NCBI GenBank assembly: GCA_049607205.1
Contig: JBMYWH010000004.1
Span: 1 to 64,000 of the forward strand
From: JBELHR01 sp049607205
GTDB lineage: Bacteria; Bacteroidota; Bacteroidia; Flavobacteriales; Flavobacteriaceae
Direction of reading: 5' to 3'
DNA: 64,000 bases
The notes under the pieces were generated by a model that did not search any database, was not told the DNA's origin, and saw only the letters and a list, made by a program, of their open reading frames with translations. The translations under genes and the position numbers were made by a program. Shown piece by piece: positions 55,501 to 63,977 of this stretch. How positions within the stretch are numbered: the stretch's first letter is position 1; every line of letters starts with the position of its first letter.

Positions 55501-56634
55501 ATGAAGAAAATAGGGATTACGTATATAGATAGTATTTCTAGTTTAGGGAGAGGAAAGGAATCTTGGGAAGCCTATAAAAGTGGTGAACACCATTTAAATG
55601 GTTTAATGGATTTAGGTGCTGTGTATTTGAACGAAAAGGTCAGAGCTGATCTTGAGAGTTTTCTGGCGCAAAGACCTGATCTCAAACGATTGGATCCTTC
55701 TGTACATTATATCTTGTATTTAGCCCAAGAACTAAAGTCTTTATCAGGTAAAGAAATGGGATTGAATATGGCTTCTTCTAGAGGGGCTACTCATTTGTTT
55801 GAGCGTTATTATGATGAATTTTCAAAAAGTGATCAGAAGGAAGTTGCCTTGCTTAGTAGCCCGACAACGACCCTAGGAAATTTATCTTCCTGGTTAGCCC
55901 ATGAATTGAATATTTCTGGGTTTGAAATGTCTCACTCTATTACTTGTTCTAGTGGTTTACATGCCTTTATTAACGGAGTGATTTGGTTGGAGAGTGGAAG
56001 AAGTGATGCCTTTTTAGTTGGAGCTAGTGAAGCCTCTAATACTCCTTTTACTTTAAAACAAATGGCTGCATTGAAGATCTGTCAGTTTGATGATACAGAG
56101 GACTTTCCTGTTCGTGCTCTTGATTTTGAAAAGAAAAGGAATACGATGGCCGTTGGGGAAGGAGCTGCTTTGGTACTTCTAGAAAATGAAACTGAAAAGG
56201 CCTTGTGCTATGTTTCAGGTGTGGGCTATGCCACTGAACTTGTGGAGCACCCCGCTTCAATTTCTGCTCGTGCAACTTGTTTTCAAAAATCGATGAAGAT
56301 GGCTTTGATGGATGCTGACTTAGATACTGTGGATGTAATTGTTATGCATGCTCCGGGAACGATTAAAGGTGATTTATCGGAATGGAATGCGATTGAGGAT
56401 GTTTTTGGACCTGAAAGAGTCCCAGCACTTACCAATAATAAATGGAATATAGGTCATACCCTTGGAGCTTCCGGGATTCATTCTTTAGAGATGGGAGTTT
56501 TGATGTTGATGCACAATAGCTTTATTCCAAACCCATTTTTAAATCAGGACTTTCCAGAAAATATTGATACGGTGCTTGTAAATGCCGTCGGTTTCGGTGG
56601 AAATGCAGTAAGTGTAGTTTTATCAAGGAATTAA
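55501..56634 (+). CDS. beta-ketoacyl synthase of the biotin locus
   Basis: 377 residues of thiolase fold, KAS I/II type. The active-site Cys149 lies in SITCSSGLHA; the two catalytic His are in VMHAPGTIKGD (His283) and NKWNIGHTLGASG (His319), with Lys314. The N-terminus (GITYIDSISSLGRGKESW) is shorter than in FabF. It stands between bioF-bioD-bioA and bioB, so it probably works on the pimeloyl precursor, an elongation step before BioF. I recall this gene order in Flavobacteriia. bioC and bioH are absent from the window. The exact substrate is inferred. Confidence 0.87.
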   Translation: MKKIGITYIDSISSLGRGKESWEAYKSGEHHLNGLMDLGAVYLNEKVRADLESFLAQRPDLKRLDPSVHYILYLAQELKSLSGKEMGLNMASSRGATHLFERYYDEFSKSDQKEVALLSSPTTTLGNLSSWLAHELNISGFEMSHSITCSSGLHAFINGVIWLESGRSDAFLVGASEASNTPFTLKQMAALKICQFDDTEDFPVRALDFEKKRNTMAVGEGAALVLLENETEKALCYVSGVGYATELVEHPASISARATCFQKSMKMALMDADLDTVDVIVMHAPGTIKGDLSEWNAIEDVFGPERVPALTNNKWNIGHTLGASGIHSLEMGVLMLMHNSFIPNPFLNQDFPENIDTVLVNAVGFGGNAVSVVLSRN

Positions 56635-56702
56635 AAGAAAATTAAAAATGTATGGTCATGTTATTGAATTCAGTATTTTTGGCCCTATAAACTTTGTTAA
56701 TT

Positions 56703-57791
56703 ATGAGTGTCACAAAACACAATTGGACGAAAGAAGAAATTTTAGAAATTTACAATAGGCCCTTGATGGAGTTGCTTTATGATGCGGCCACTATACATAG
56801 AAAAAATCACAATCCTAATCAGGTACAGGTGAGTACTTTACTGTCTATTAAGACGGGTGGATGCTCTGAGGATTGTGGGTATTGCCCTCAAGCTGCCCGT
56901 TATAATACCGGAGTAGATGGAGAGGATTTAATGACTGTTTCTCATGTGAAAGCTCAGGCTTTGAGAGCTAAGTCTTCTGGTTCTTCAAGAGTTTGTATGG
57001 GAGCTGCATGGAGAAATGTTAAGGATGGTGAGGAGTTTGATCAGGTATTAGAAATGGTGCGTACGATTAATAAATTAGACATGGAGGTTTGTTGTACCCT
57101 TGGTATGATTACAGAAAACCAAGCCCAGCGTTTAGCTGAAGCAGGATTATATGCCTACAATCACAATATTGATTCTTCTGAGGACTATTATAGAGAGGTG
57201 ATCTCTACGCGTGCTTTTCAGGACCGTTTAGATACGATTGAAAATGTAAGAAAGACAAATGTATCTGTTTGTTCTGGAGGGATTATTGGAATGGGTGAGA
57301 GTTTAGAAGATCGTGCTGGAATGTTAGTAGCGCTTTCTACTTTGAACCCTCAGCCTGAATCAACTCCAATTAATGCTTTAGTAGCTGTGGATGGAACTCC
57401 TTTAGAAGAGCAGAAACCAATTGATATTTGGGAAATGATCCGTATGGTTGCTACCACTAGAATTGTTCTTCCTGAAACTCAAGTTAGATTGTCGGCTGGA
57501 CGTACTCAAATGAGTCAAGAAGGTCAAGCGATGTGTTTCTTTGCCGGTGCGAATTCTATTTTTGCTGGAGATAAATTATTGACTACACCGAACCCTGATG
57601 TAAGTGAGGATATGGTCTTATTTAATAAGTTAGGTTTAGAGGCGATGAAAGCTTTTGCCAAGAAAGACCAGCCAGAAACTGTAGAAGCTGAAGATTCTCA
57701 ATTTGAAGGTCTTGGAGAGAAGCCACGTTGGACTAGACCAGAGCATAAGATTGAAAGAAATGAGCAAGCTAAGGCAAAGGCCAAAGCTTAG
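56703..57791 (+). CDS. bioB: biotin synthase
   Basis: 362 residues from the ATG at 56703. The radical SAM cluster motif is CSEDCGYC (Cys54, Cys58, Cys61); further Cys residues for the second cluster lie in SSRVCMGAAWR and EVCCTLGMI. It inserts sulfur into dethiobiotin to form biotin. After about residue 325 a charged, Lys/Ala-rich tail (KPRWTRPEHKIERNEQAKAKAKA) extends beyond the core. It lies 68 bases after the ketosynthase, with no terminator between. Confidence 0.98.
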   Translation: MSVTKHNWTKEEILEIYNRPLMELLYDAATIHRKNHNPNQVQVSTLLSIKTGGCSEDCGYCPQAARYNTGVDGEDLMTVSHVKAQALRAKSSGSSRVCMGAAWRNVKDGEEFDQVLEMVRTINKLDMEVCCTLGMITENQAQRLAEAGLYAYNHNIDSSEDYYREVISTRAFQDRLDTIENVRKTNVSVCSGGIIGMGESLEDRAGMLVALSTLNPQPESTPINALVAVDGTPLEEQKPIDIWEMIRMVATTRIVLPETQVRLSAGRTQMSQEGQAMCFFAGANSIFAGDKLLTTPNPDVSEDMVLFNKLGLEAMKAFAKKDQPETVEAEDSQFEGLGEKPRWTRPEHKIERNEQAKAKAKA

Positions 57792-57808
57792 TTCATAGGA
57801 GATATAAC

Positions 57809-57843
57809 AAAAAAGCAGCTATTGAGAAATAGCTGCTTTTTTT
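57809..57843. terminator. bidirectional terminator between bioB and rseP
   Basis: A perfect 15-bp stem (57809-57823 with 57828-57842) around GAGA, with A-run and T-run on either side. Confidence 0.9.
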
Positions 57844-57863
57844 ATGGGTTTATTTAAACTCTT

Positions 57864-59189
57864 TTAGGAGTTAAACAATTTTACGATATCATTTCCGTTA
57901 GCTAATAAAAGCAAGGCAATTAATAAGAAGAATCCGGCCATTTGAGCGTATTCTAAAAATTTATCACTTGGCTTACGACCTGAAATCATTTCATATAAAG
58001 TAAACATTACATGACCTCCATCTAAAGCTGGAATAGGTAGTAGGTTCATGAATCCTAACATGATTGATAAAAAGGCTGTAATAGACCAGAAAGATTGCCA
58101 TGACCAAGTCGAAGGGAAAATACTTCCAATGGCGATGAATCCACCTACGGATTGAGCTCCTTTTTTAGTAAATACATACTTGAATTGAGCAATATAATCG
58201 TGTAGGGTCCAGTAGGCAAGTTTATTTCCGCCTACAAAGGCATCAGCATAACTATAGTCTTCATGTTGTATGTTAAGAGCTCCTTGTATGTCGAAATCAG
58301 TATATACTCCAATGGAAGTTTGATCTTGCATTTGAAGTTGTTTTTTAACGATTTCTCCGTTTCTTTTAATTTCCAAATTTAGCTCAGAACCTTCACGGTT
58401 TTTTACTGAATTTTGAAAATCATTCCAATAGATCGTTGGTGTATTGTTTACTGAAACGACTTGATCTCCTTTTAGGATTCCTGCTTTGTCAGCAATACTT
58501 GCGGGTACTACAGAGTCAATTCGACCTTCAATCCTTGGGTTGAAAGGTTCCATTTCATTGTTTTGCCACATGCTAAGACCGATGTCTTGAGGAATGCTGA
58601 TTTGTTCTAAACTTCCATCGGTGTGTTTAACTTGTACCGTTTGAATGCCTCTTAAAAATAAGTACTTATTAATGTCGAGAACATCTAGTGGAGCTTCTCC
58701 ATCAATTTGAAGAATTTTATCTCCATCTTGAAAGCCTAAGTCTTTAAAGGTTTGTGTGGTGCTGAAACCGTTTTTGACTCCCTCAGGAGTTACATAGTCC
58801 TCACCCCAAACAAATAGGATCATTTGATAGATAAGAATTCCAAGTACGAAGTTTACGGTTACCCCTCCAAGCATTACGATTAAACGTTGCCAAGCTGGTT
58901 TGGATCTAAATTCCCAATCTTTAGGGGGAAGTTTCATCGCTTCGGTATCCATTGACTCGTCAATCATACCTGCAATTTTCACATATCCTCCAAGAGGAAT
59001 CCAACCTATACCATATACTGTATCTCCAATTTTCTTTTTGAAAAGAGAGAATTTATAATCAAAAAACAAGTAAAATTTCTCCACCTTAATCTTGAAATAC
59101 TTCGCTGGAAGGAAGTGTCCTAGTTCGTGAAGAACAATAAGTAAAGACAAACTCAATATAAATTGAGACGCTTTTATAAATACATCCAT
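57864..59189 (-). CDS. rseP: site-2 protease family RIP metalloprotease RseP
   Basis: 441 residues. The zinc motif HELGH (His21 to His25) lies in the first transmembrane helix; two PDZ-like regions follow (about 125-300, GFQDGDKILQIDGEAP and AGILKGDQVVSVNNTP), and the second zinc-binding motif LLPIPALDGGHVMFTLYEMI lies in a late helix. It cleaves transmembrane anchors, classically anti-sigma factors. It has its own promoter motif at 59214 and is divergent from the SCO gene. Confidence 0.96.
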   Translation of the reverse strand: MDVFIKASQFILSLSLLIVLHELGHFLPAKYFKIKVEKFYLFFDYKFSLFKKKIGDTVYGIGWIPLGGYVKIAGMIDESMDTEAMKLPPKDWEFRSKPAWQRLIVMLGGVTVNFVLGILIYQMILFVWGEDYVTPEGVKNGFSTTQTFKDLGFQDGDKILQIDGEAPLDVLDINKYLFLRGIQTVQVKHTDGSLEQISIPQDIGLSMWQNNEMEPFNPRIEGRIDSVVPASIADKAGILKGDQVVSVNNTPTIYWNDFQNSVKNREGSELNLEIKRNGEIVKKQLQMQDQTSIGVYTDFDIQGALNIQHEDYSYADAFVGGNKLAYWTLHDYIAQFKYVFTKKGAQSVGGFIAIGSIFPSTWSWQSFWSITAFLSIMLGFMNLLPIPALDGGHVMFTLYEMISGRKPSDKFLEYAQMAGFFLLIALLLLANGNDIVKLFNS

Positions 59190-59213
59190 GTGTTTCTTTT
59201 AATTTTTGACTGA

Positions 59214-59221
59214 CAAATGTA
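59214..59221 (-). promoter_or_regulatory. -7 promoter element of rseP
   Basis: The minus strand reads TACATTTG, a perfect TAnnTTTG, 24 bases before the rseP ATG. No TTG at the standard spacing. Confidence 0.5.
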
Positions 59222-59254
59222 CAATTTTAAACCATTTATTTTAATGGCTTTGCG

Positions 59255-59262
59255 TAATTTTG
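59255..59262 (+). promoter_or_regulatory. -7 promoter element of the SCO gene
   Basis: TAATTTTG, a perfect TAnnTTTG, 17 bases before the ATG at 59280. It decides against the longer in-frame starts at 59217 and 59244. Confidence 0.5.
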
Positions 59263-59279
59263 GCTTAAAGTTTAGAAAT

Positions 59280-59963
59280 ATGGATTTAGGATTTTTCAAT
59301 AAGTCTAAAGGGACGCTCAAAGTGATGCTTGTATTGTCAGTAATTAGTATTACTTTGATTCTATTTGTCGGTACTCCACAGAAAAAGTTACCAATTTTTA
59401 ATCCAACAGATGTGAATCCTAAATTGGTAGACCCTTCCATTAAACATGTCAATAGAAATCACAAGGTCTCGGATTTTGCGTTGATCAATCAAAATGGACA
59501 GGAGATTACACAGAAAGATTATGAGAGTAAGATTTACGTGGCGGATTTCTTTTTCACACGGTGTCAGACGATTTGCCCAATTATGACGGGTAATATGAAA
59601 ATGGTACAGGAGGCTTTTCTCAACGACCCTAAGGTGATGATGCTTTCTCATTCTGTTACACCGGTTATGGATTCTGTACCTGTTTTAAAGGCTTATGCTA
59701 TAGATAAAGGAGTAAATGATGCGAAATGGAATCTGGTCACAGGGCCCAAAACGGAAATTTACCGCTTGGCACGCAAAAGTTATTTTGCAGTTTTAGACGA
59801 AGGAGATGGTGGAGTTCAAGATTTTATTCACACAGAAAACTTTGTTTTAGTAGATCCCAAGAAACGCATTCGTGGCTATTATGACGGAACGGATGTAGCT
59901 GATGTAGAGCGATTGATTGAGGACATTAAACTTCTTGAAGAAGAATTCTCAAAAACTCCATAA
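59280..59963 (+). CDS. SCO1/SenC family copper-binding protein
   Basis: 227 residues from the ATG at 59280. One N-terminal transmembrane helix (about 13-31) anchors a thioredoxin-fold domain outside the membrane. The CxxxC motif TRCQTIC (Cys95, Cys99) and His184 in IHTENFVLVD are the copper ligands. SCO proteins deliver copper to cytochrome oxidase CuA or act as thiol reductases. It is followed at once by the iron-regulated feo operon, with a separate promoter. Confidence 0.94.
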   Translation: MDLGFFNKSKGTLKVMLVLSVISITLILFVGTPQKKLPIFNPTDVNPKLVDPSIKHVNRNHKVSDFALINQNGQEITQKDYESKIYVADFFFTRCQTICPIMTGNMKMVQEAFLNDPKVMMLSHSVTPVMDSVPVLKAYAIDKGVNDAKWNLVTGPKTEIYRLARKSYFAVLDEGDGGVQDFIHTENFVLVDPKKRIRGYYDGTDVADVERLIEDIKLLEEEFSKTP

Positions 59964-59969
59964 TTTGAT

Positions 59970-59977
59970 TACATTTG
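59970..59977 (+). promoter_or_regulatory. -7 promoter element of the feo operon
   Basis: TACATTTG, a perfect TAnnTTTG. The predicted start falls at the left edge of the Fur-box-like sequence at 59986. Confidence 0.55.
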
Positions 59978-59985
59978 CATAATTT

Positions 59986-60002
59986 AAAATGATTCTCAAT
60001 AA
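59986..60002. promoter_or_regulatory. Fur-box-like operator of the feo operon
   Basis: AAAATGATTCTCAATAA; its complement reads TTATTGAGAATCATTTT, which shares GAGAATCATT with classical Fur boxes. It sits between the -7 element and the GTG start of feoA, where a bound repressor would block transcription when iron is plentiful. Confidence 0.6.
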
Positions 60003-60004
60003 CT

Positions 60005-60247
60005 GTGCAAACAATAGCAGATCTTAAAGTCGGGGAAAAAGGAATTATTGAATCTTTCGGATTCGAAGAAGTTCCTTTGAAATTATTAGAAATGGGATGT
60101 TATCCAGGAAAAGAGGTTGAGCTGATTCAAGTGGCTCCACTGAATGATCCTCTGTACATTCGAGTGAATGATTCTCACATCGCTATTCGTAGGGATTCGG
60201 CTCAGCAAATTCACCTTGAAAAAAGATTGTGCGACGATGTTGAATAA
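60005..60247 (+). CDS. feoA: ferrous iron transport protein A
   Basis: 80 residues with a GTG start at 60005; the only nearby ATG (59989) is out of frame. One SH3-like FeoA domain: LKVGEKGIIESFGFEEVPLKLLEMGCYPGKEVELIQVAPLNDPLYIRVNDSHIAIRR. FeoA assists FeoB on the cytoplasmic side. Its end overlaps feoB by 11 bases. Confidence 0.94.
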   Translation: MQTIADLKVGEKGIIESFGFEEVPLKLLEMGCYPGKEVELIQVAPLNDPLYIRVNDSHIAIRRDSAQQIHLEKRLCDDVE

Positions 60248-62348
60248 AAACATTAGAAAAGTAGCCTTGGTTGGGAATCCGAATACGGGTAAAACCTCTT
60301 TGTTTAATCAGTTAACGGGTTTAAATCAAAAGGTTGGGAACTATCCCGGTGTTACTGTAGATAAAAAAGTAGGACATTTTAACCATCAGGGAATGTCTGT
60401 AGAAATCACCGATCTACCTGGAACCTATAGTATTAATCCTAATTCAAAGGATGAATCTGTAGTGATCAATACCTTAATGGATCAAGAGGGACGTTCTTAT
60501 CCCGATGTGGTTGTTGTGGTAGCGGAGGTAGAGAACTTAAAAAGAAATTTGTTTTTATACACTCAAATTCGTGATTTAGGATTCCCTGTGATTCTTGCGG
60601 TTAACATGATGGATCGCGTTGGAAAGAAGGGAATACAAATAAATAAATCAGGAATTGAGAAAGATTTAGGAGCGGAAATTATCTGGATCTCTGCACGAAA
60701 GAAAGTTGGAATTGAAGAATTAAAGAATCAAATCGTTTGTAATAATGTTGTTGGAGAGGCTCATTTTGATCAGATTTCTTCAAAAATTTCACCTTCTTAT
60801 TTTGAGAAATTTAATGCTTTTGCCGAGGGGTTAGATTTAAGTCCTTACCAAGCATGGATTTTGATGACTCAGAAGAACTTCGTGGAAATTCCTTCTTGTC
60901 GTAAAAAAATCATTGAACTCGAGGCTTTAGAGAATAATGAACTACAAAATTATCAACGCAAAGAGACGATTTACCGATATAAGTGGATTAATGATATTTT
61001 AAAGGTAAATTACAGTATTGACTTTCAGCAAGGAACTGGTCTTAGAGCACGTATTGATCAAATATTGACTCATAGAATTTTCGGATATGTGATCTTCTTG
61101 AGCATTCTGTTTTTGATTTTTCAATCAGTATTTGATATTGCTTCTTATCCCATGGATATGATCGATGGTTTTTTTGCAGATTTAAGTGCTCGTGTGTCTC
61201 AAGGATTGCCTCCTGGACCTTTGACCGATTTGATCGCTGAGGGATTGATTCCCGGGATTGGTGGAGTGGTTATCTTTATTCCACAGATTGCGATCTTGTT
61301 TTTCTTTCTAGGAATTCTTGAAGAGACTGGGTATATGTCTCGTGTGGTATTCTTAATGGATAAAATAATGAGGAAGTTTGGGATGAGTGGTAAGTCTGTT
61401 ATCCCCTTAGTATCGGGAACGGCTTGTGCGATTCCTGCGATTATGGCTTCTCGAAATATCAATGACTGGAAGGAACGTTTGATTACGATTCTAGTAACGC
61501 CATTAACAACCTGTTCGGCCCGACTTCCTGTTTATGCTATTATTATTTCTTTAGTAGTTCCGGATACTCGTGTCCTTGGGGTTTTTGGCCTGCAAGGCGT
61601 GGTGTTGACAGGGCTTTATATTCTTGGTTTTTTCACGGCTATCGTAGGTGCTGTGATCTTGAATAAAACCTTGAAAATTAAGTCTAAGAATTTCTTCATC
61701 ATTGAAATGCCTACTTATAAATGGCCAAGTTTTAAAAATATTGGTATCGAGGTGTATGAAAAGACTAAGGCATTCGTTCTTGGAGCTGGTAAGATAATTC
61801 TTGCTTTATCAATTGTTTTGTGGTTCTTAGCTTCTAATGGATCTACGGAATATCAAAATGCAGAAGCACATATTAGTCAAGAGTATCAAGGTGTGAATCT
61901 TTCTGAAGATGAATATCAAGAGCTGCTGGCTTCGTATAAATTGGAATCTTCATATATCGGGAAGATAGGAAAGGGTATTGAACCGGTTCTTAGACCTCTA
62001 GGGTATGATTGGAAAATAGGAATTGCAATTGTGAGTTCCTTTGCTGCTAGAGAAGTTTTTGTATCGACCCTAGCAACTATCTATAGTGTAGGGGCCGGAG
62101 ATGATGAAGTAGCTACGATCAAAGAGAGAATGGCCGAAGAAGTTGATCCAGACACGGGAGAAAAGGTCTTTGACCTTCCTACAGGAATGTCTTTGCTTAT
62201 CTTTTATGCCTTTGCAATGCAATGTATGGGAACTTTTGCGGTGGTTAAGAAAGAGACTAAGTCTTGGTACTGGCCCATTGTTCAGTTCGTTGCTATGGGA
62301 CTCTTAGCCTATGTGAGTGCATTTATTACCTATCAAATTTTTTCTTAA
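60237..62348 (+). CDS. feoB: ferrous iron transporter FeoB
   Basis: 703 residues from the ATG at 60237. The N-terminal GTPase has G1 GNPNTGKTSLFNQ, G3 DLPGTYS and G4 NMMD. The membrane part has two Gate-type blocks (FLGILEETGYMSRVVFLMDKIMRKFGMSGKSVIPL and the second after residue 520) with the Cys in SGTACAIPAI and TTCSARLPVYAI. It imports Fe2+ through the inner membrane. Translationally coupled to feoA and to the Cys-rich peptide that follows. Confidence 0.98.
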   Translation: MLNKNIRKVALVGNPNTGKTSLFNQLTGLNQKVGNYPGVTVDKKVGHFNHQGMSVEITDLPGTYSINPNSKDESVVINTLMDQEGRSYPDVVVVVAEVENLKRNLFLYTQIRDLGFPVILAVNMMDRVGKKGIQINKSGIEKDLGAEIIWISARKKVGIEELKNQIVCNNVVGEAHFDQISSKISPSYFEKFNAFAEGLDLSPYQAWILMTQKNFVEIPSCRKKIIELEALENNELQNYQRKETIYRYKWINDILKVNYSIDFQQGTGLRARIDQILTHRIFGYVIFLSILFLIFQSVFDIASYPMDMIDGFFADLSARVSQGLPPGPLTDLIAEGLIPGIGGVVIFIPQIAILFFFLGILEETGYMSRVVFLMDKIMRKFGMSGKSVIPLVSGTACAIPAIMASRNINDWKERLITILVTPLTTCSARLPVYAIIISLVVPDTRVLGVFGLQGVVLTGLYILGFFTAIVGAVILNKTLKIKSKNFFIIEMPTYKWPSFKNIGIEVYEKTKAFVLGAGKIILALSIVLWFLASNGSTEYQNAEAHISQEYQGVNLSEDEYQELLASYKLESSYIGKIGKGIEPVLRPLGYDWKIGIAIVSSFAAREVFVSTLATIYSVGAGDDEVATIKERMAEEVDPDTGEKVFDLPTGMSLLIFYAFAMQCMGTFAVVKKETKSWYWPIVQFVAMGLLAYVSAFITYQIFS

Positions 62349-62461
62349 TGCAAGAGATCATTGTTTATATTTGTTTAGGAGCCGCGTTGGTTTATTTGAT
62401 TTGGAAATTTTTTCTTTCCAAAGAAGATGATTCCTGTGGAGGTCCTGATTGCAAATGTTAG
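62348..62461 (+). CDS. FeoB-associated Cys-rich membrane peptide
   Basis: 37 residues; its ATG overlaps the feoB stop by one base (TAATG). One transmembrane helix (about 4-24, IIVYICLGAALVYLIWKFFL) and a C-terminal tail SCGGPDCKC with three Cys. I recall such small proteins next to feoB in many bacteria. It may bind iron as it leaves the channel or stabilise FeoB, in the manner of FeoC; this is inference. Confidence 0.85.
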   Translation: MQEIIVYICLGAALVYLIWKFFLSKEDDSCGGPDCKC

Positions 62462-62464
62462 CCT

Positions 62465-63391
62465 ATGAGAATTGTTGTTTATGGAAGTGGAGGAGTAGGA
62501 GGTTATTTTGGCCTGCGATTGGCTGAGGCCGGAAATCAAGTTCACTTTATCGCGCGAGGAGCGCATCTTGAGCAAATTAGAGATCGTGGATTCGAGCTCA
62601 CTTCCCCTAAAGGAAACTTTTTACTTGAGAATGTTCTGGCCAGTAGTCAGAGTGATCAAATTGAATTTGAGGAGATCGATTTAGTGATTTTTGCCTGTAA
62701 AACCTTTCAATTGGAAGCTGCAGCTGAGGAAATTGCTCCTTTTGTTGGTTCGACTACCTTGCTACTACCCTTACTCAATGGGGTAGAGAGCCCAGAGATT
62801 CTTTCTTCAGTGTTCGGGTCTGAAAATGTACTAGGGGGTTTATGTCGTATTATTTCAAAGATTGATGGCCCGGGACGTATTGCTCATTTAGACGTGGAAC
62901 CAAGTGTGGTTTTCGGGGAGCTCAATGGAGTTCACAGTAGCCGTGCGGAAGTGGTTCAGTCCGTGTTTAGTCAGGCGGGAGTTCAGATTAAATTATCCGA
63001 GCATATTGAAAAGGAGATGTGGACTAAATTTATGTTTATTAGTTCAATCTCAGCACTTGGAGCACTGGTTAGAGCACCTATAGGAGTTTTAAGACAGGGG
63101 TATTTACGTACGGTAATTCGCGCTACTCTTGAAGAAATTTTAGCTCTTGCTCAAGCTAAAGGGGTTGATCTGAGTTCTCGAATTATAGATAAACAAATGG
63201 AGGTTATCGATCGACAGGATGATTTAACTACGGCTTCCCTGCAGCGTGATATTATGCAGGGCCGCCCCTCAGAACTAGAGTCTCAAAATGGTGCTGTGGT
63301 TAGAATGGCAAAAAAACATGGTGTAAAAACACCTTGGAATGAAATGATTTATGAGTTTTTGCGACCACAAGAGGAGGATTCAAGAAATTGA
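62465..63391 (+). CDS. panE: 2-dehydropantoate 2-reductase
   Basis: 308 residues. The NADP motif GSGGVGGYFG is at 8-17; ACKTFQLE, LLPLLNGVE and the substrate-binding WTKFMFISSISALGALVRAPIG region with the catalytic Lys are typical of KPR/PanE. It reduces ketopantoate to pantoate, the second pantothenate step after PanB. It is three bases after the Cys-rich peptide, so it is probably in the iron-regulated transcript. Other ketopantoate-reductase-like enzymes are known, so the symbol is by family. Confidence 0.88.
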   Translation: MRIVVYGSGGVGGYFGLRLAEAGNQVHFIARGAHLEQIRDRGFELTSPKGNFLLENVLASSQSDQIEFEEIDLVIFACKTFQLEAAAEEIAPFVGSTTLLLPLLNGVESPEILSSVFGSENVLGGLCRIISKIDGPGRIAHLDVEPSVVFGELNGVHSSRAEVVQSVFSQAGVQIKLSEHIEKEMWTKFMFISSISALGALVRAPIGVLRQGYLRTVIRATLEEILALAQAKGVDLSSRIIDKQMEVIDRQDDLTTASLQRDIMQGRPSELESQNGAVVRMAKKHGVKTPWNEMIYEFLRPQEEDSRN

Positions 63392-63425
63392 TTGCTATAT
63401 TTAACTCAAATAAATCAAACACAAA

Positions 63426-63956
63426 ATGAAAAAATTATTCTTTTTTGCCATTCTGATGGCAACTGCCCTAATGACAACCGACGTTGAAGCACAAAAATTT
63501 CCTGGATTAGATAAGAGTCCACATGATGTGGCGTCTTTTCCAAGACAGAGCCCTGTGGTGAAAGTAGTTTATGGAAGACCTCAGTTAAAAGGAAGAGACC
63601 TAGAAACGCTGGCTCCTTCTGGAAAAGTATGGAGAACTGGAGCCAATGAGGCGACAGAAATTACCTTTAAAAGAGATGTGAATTTCGGAGGAAAGATGGT
63701 TAAAGCTGGTACTTATAGCTTGTTTACTATTCCTGCTGACGGGACTGCTGATTGGACTATTATTTTGAACACTGATACTGATGTGTGGGGAGCTTATTCT
63801 TATGATGTTTCTAAGGATGTTGCACGTGTTAATGGAAAACAAACTGTTTCTACCGAGCCTATTGAGGCTTTCTCTGTTGCTTTCACTGGAGATGCAACAA
63901 ACATGACTATGCACCTTGCCTGGGGTAATAAAGTGGTGAGTGTAGACATTCAATAA
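63426..63956 (+). CDS. DUF2911 family secreted protein
   Basis: 176 residues with a signal peptide ending near VEAQ (23). The mature chain carries SPVVKVVYGRPQLKGRD, SGKVWRTGANEATEITFKRDV, MVKAGTYSLFTIP and DWTIILNTDTDVWGAYSYD, the DUF2911 pattern of a beta-sandwich. Function unknown; common in Bacteroidota. It is followed by the start of a hairpin at the window edge. Confidence 0.93.
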   Translation: MKKLFFFAILMATALMTTDVEAQKFPGLDKSPHDVASFPRQSPVVKVVYGRPQLKGRDLETLAPSGKVWRTGANEATEITFKRDVNFGGKMVKAGTYSLFTIPADGTADWTIILNTDTDVWGAYSYDVSKDVARVNGKQTVSTEPIEAFSVAFTGDATNMTMHLAWGNKVVSVDIQ

Positions 63957-63977
63957 GTCTATTAAAAAATATTTAAA

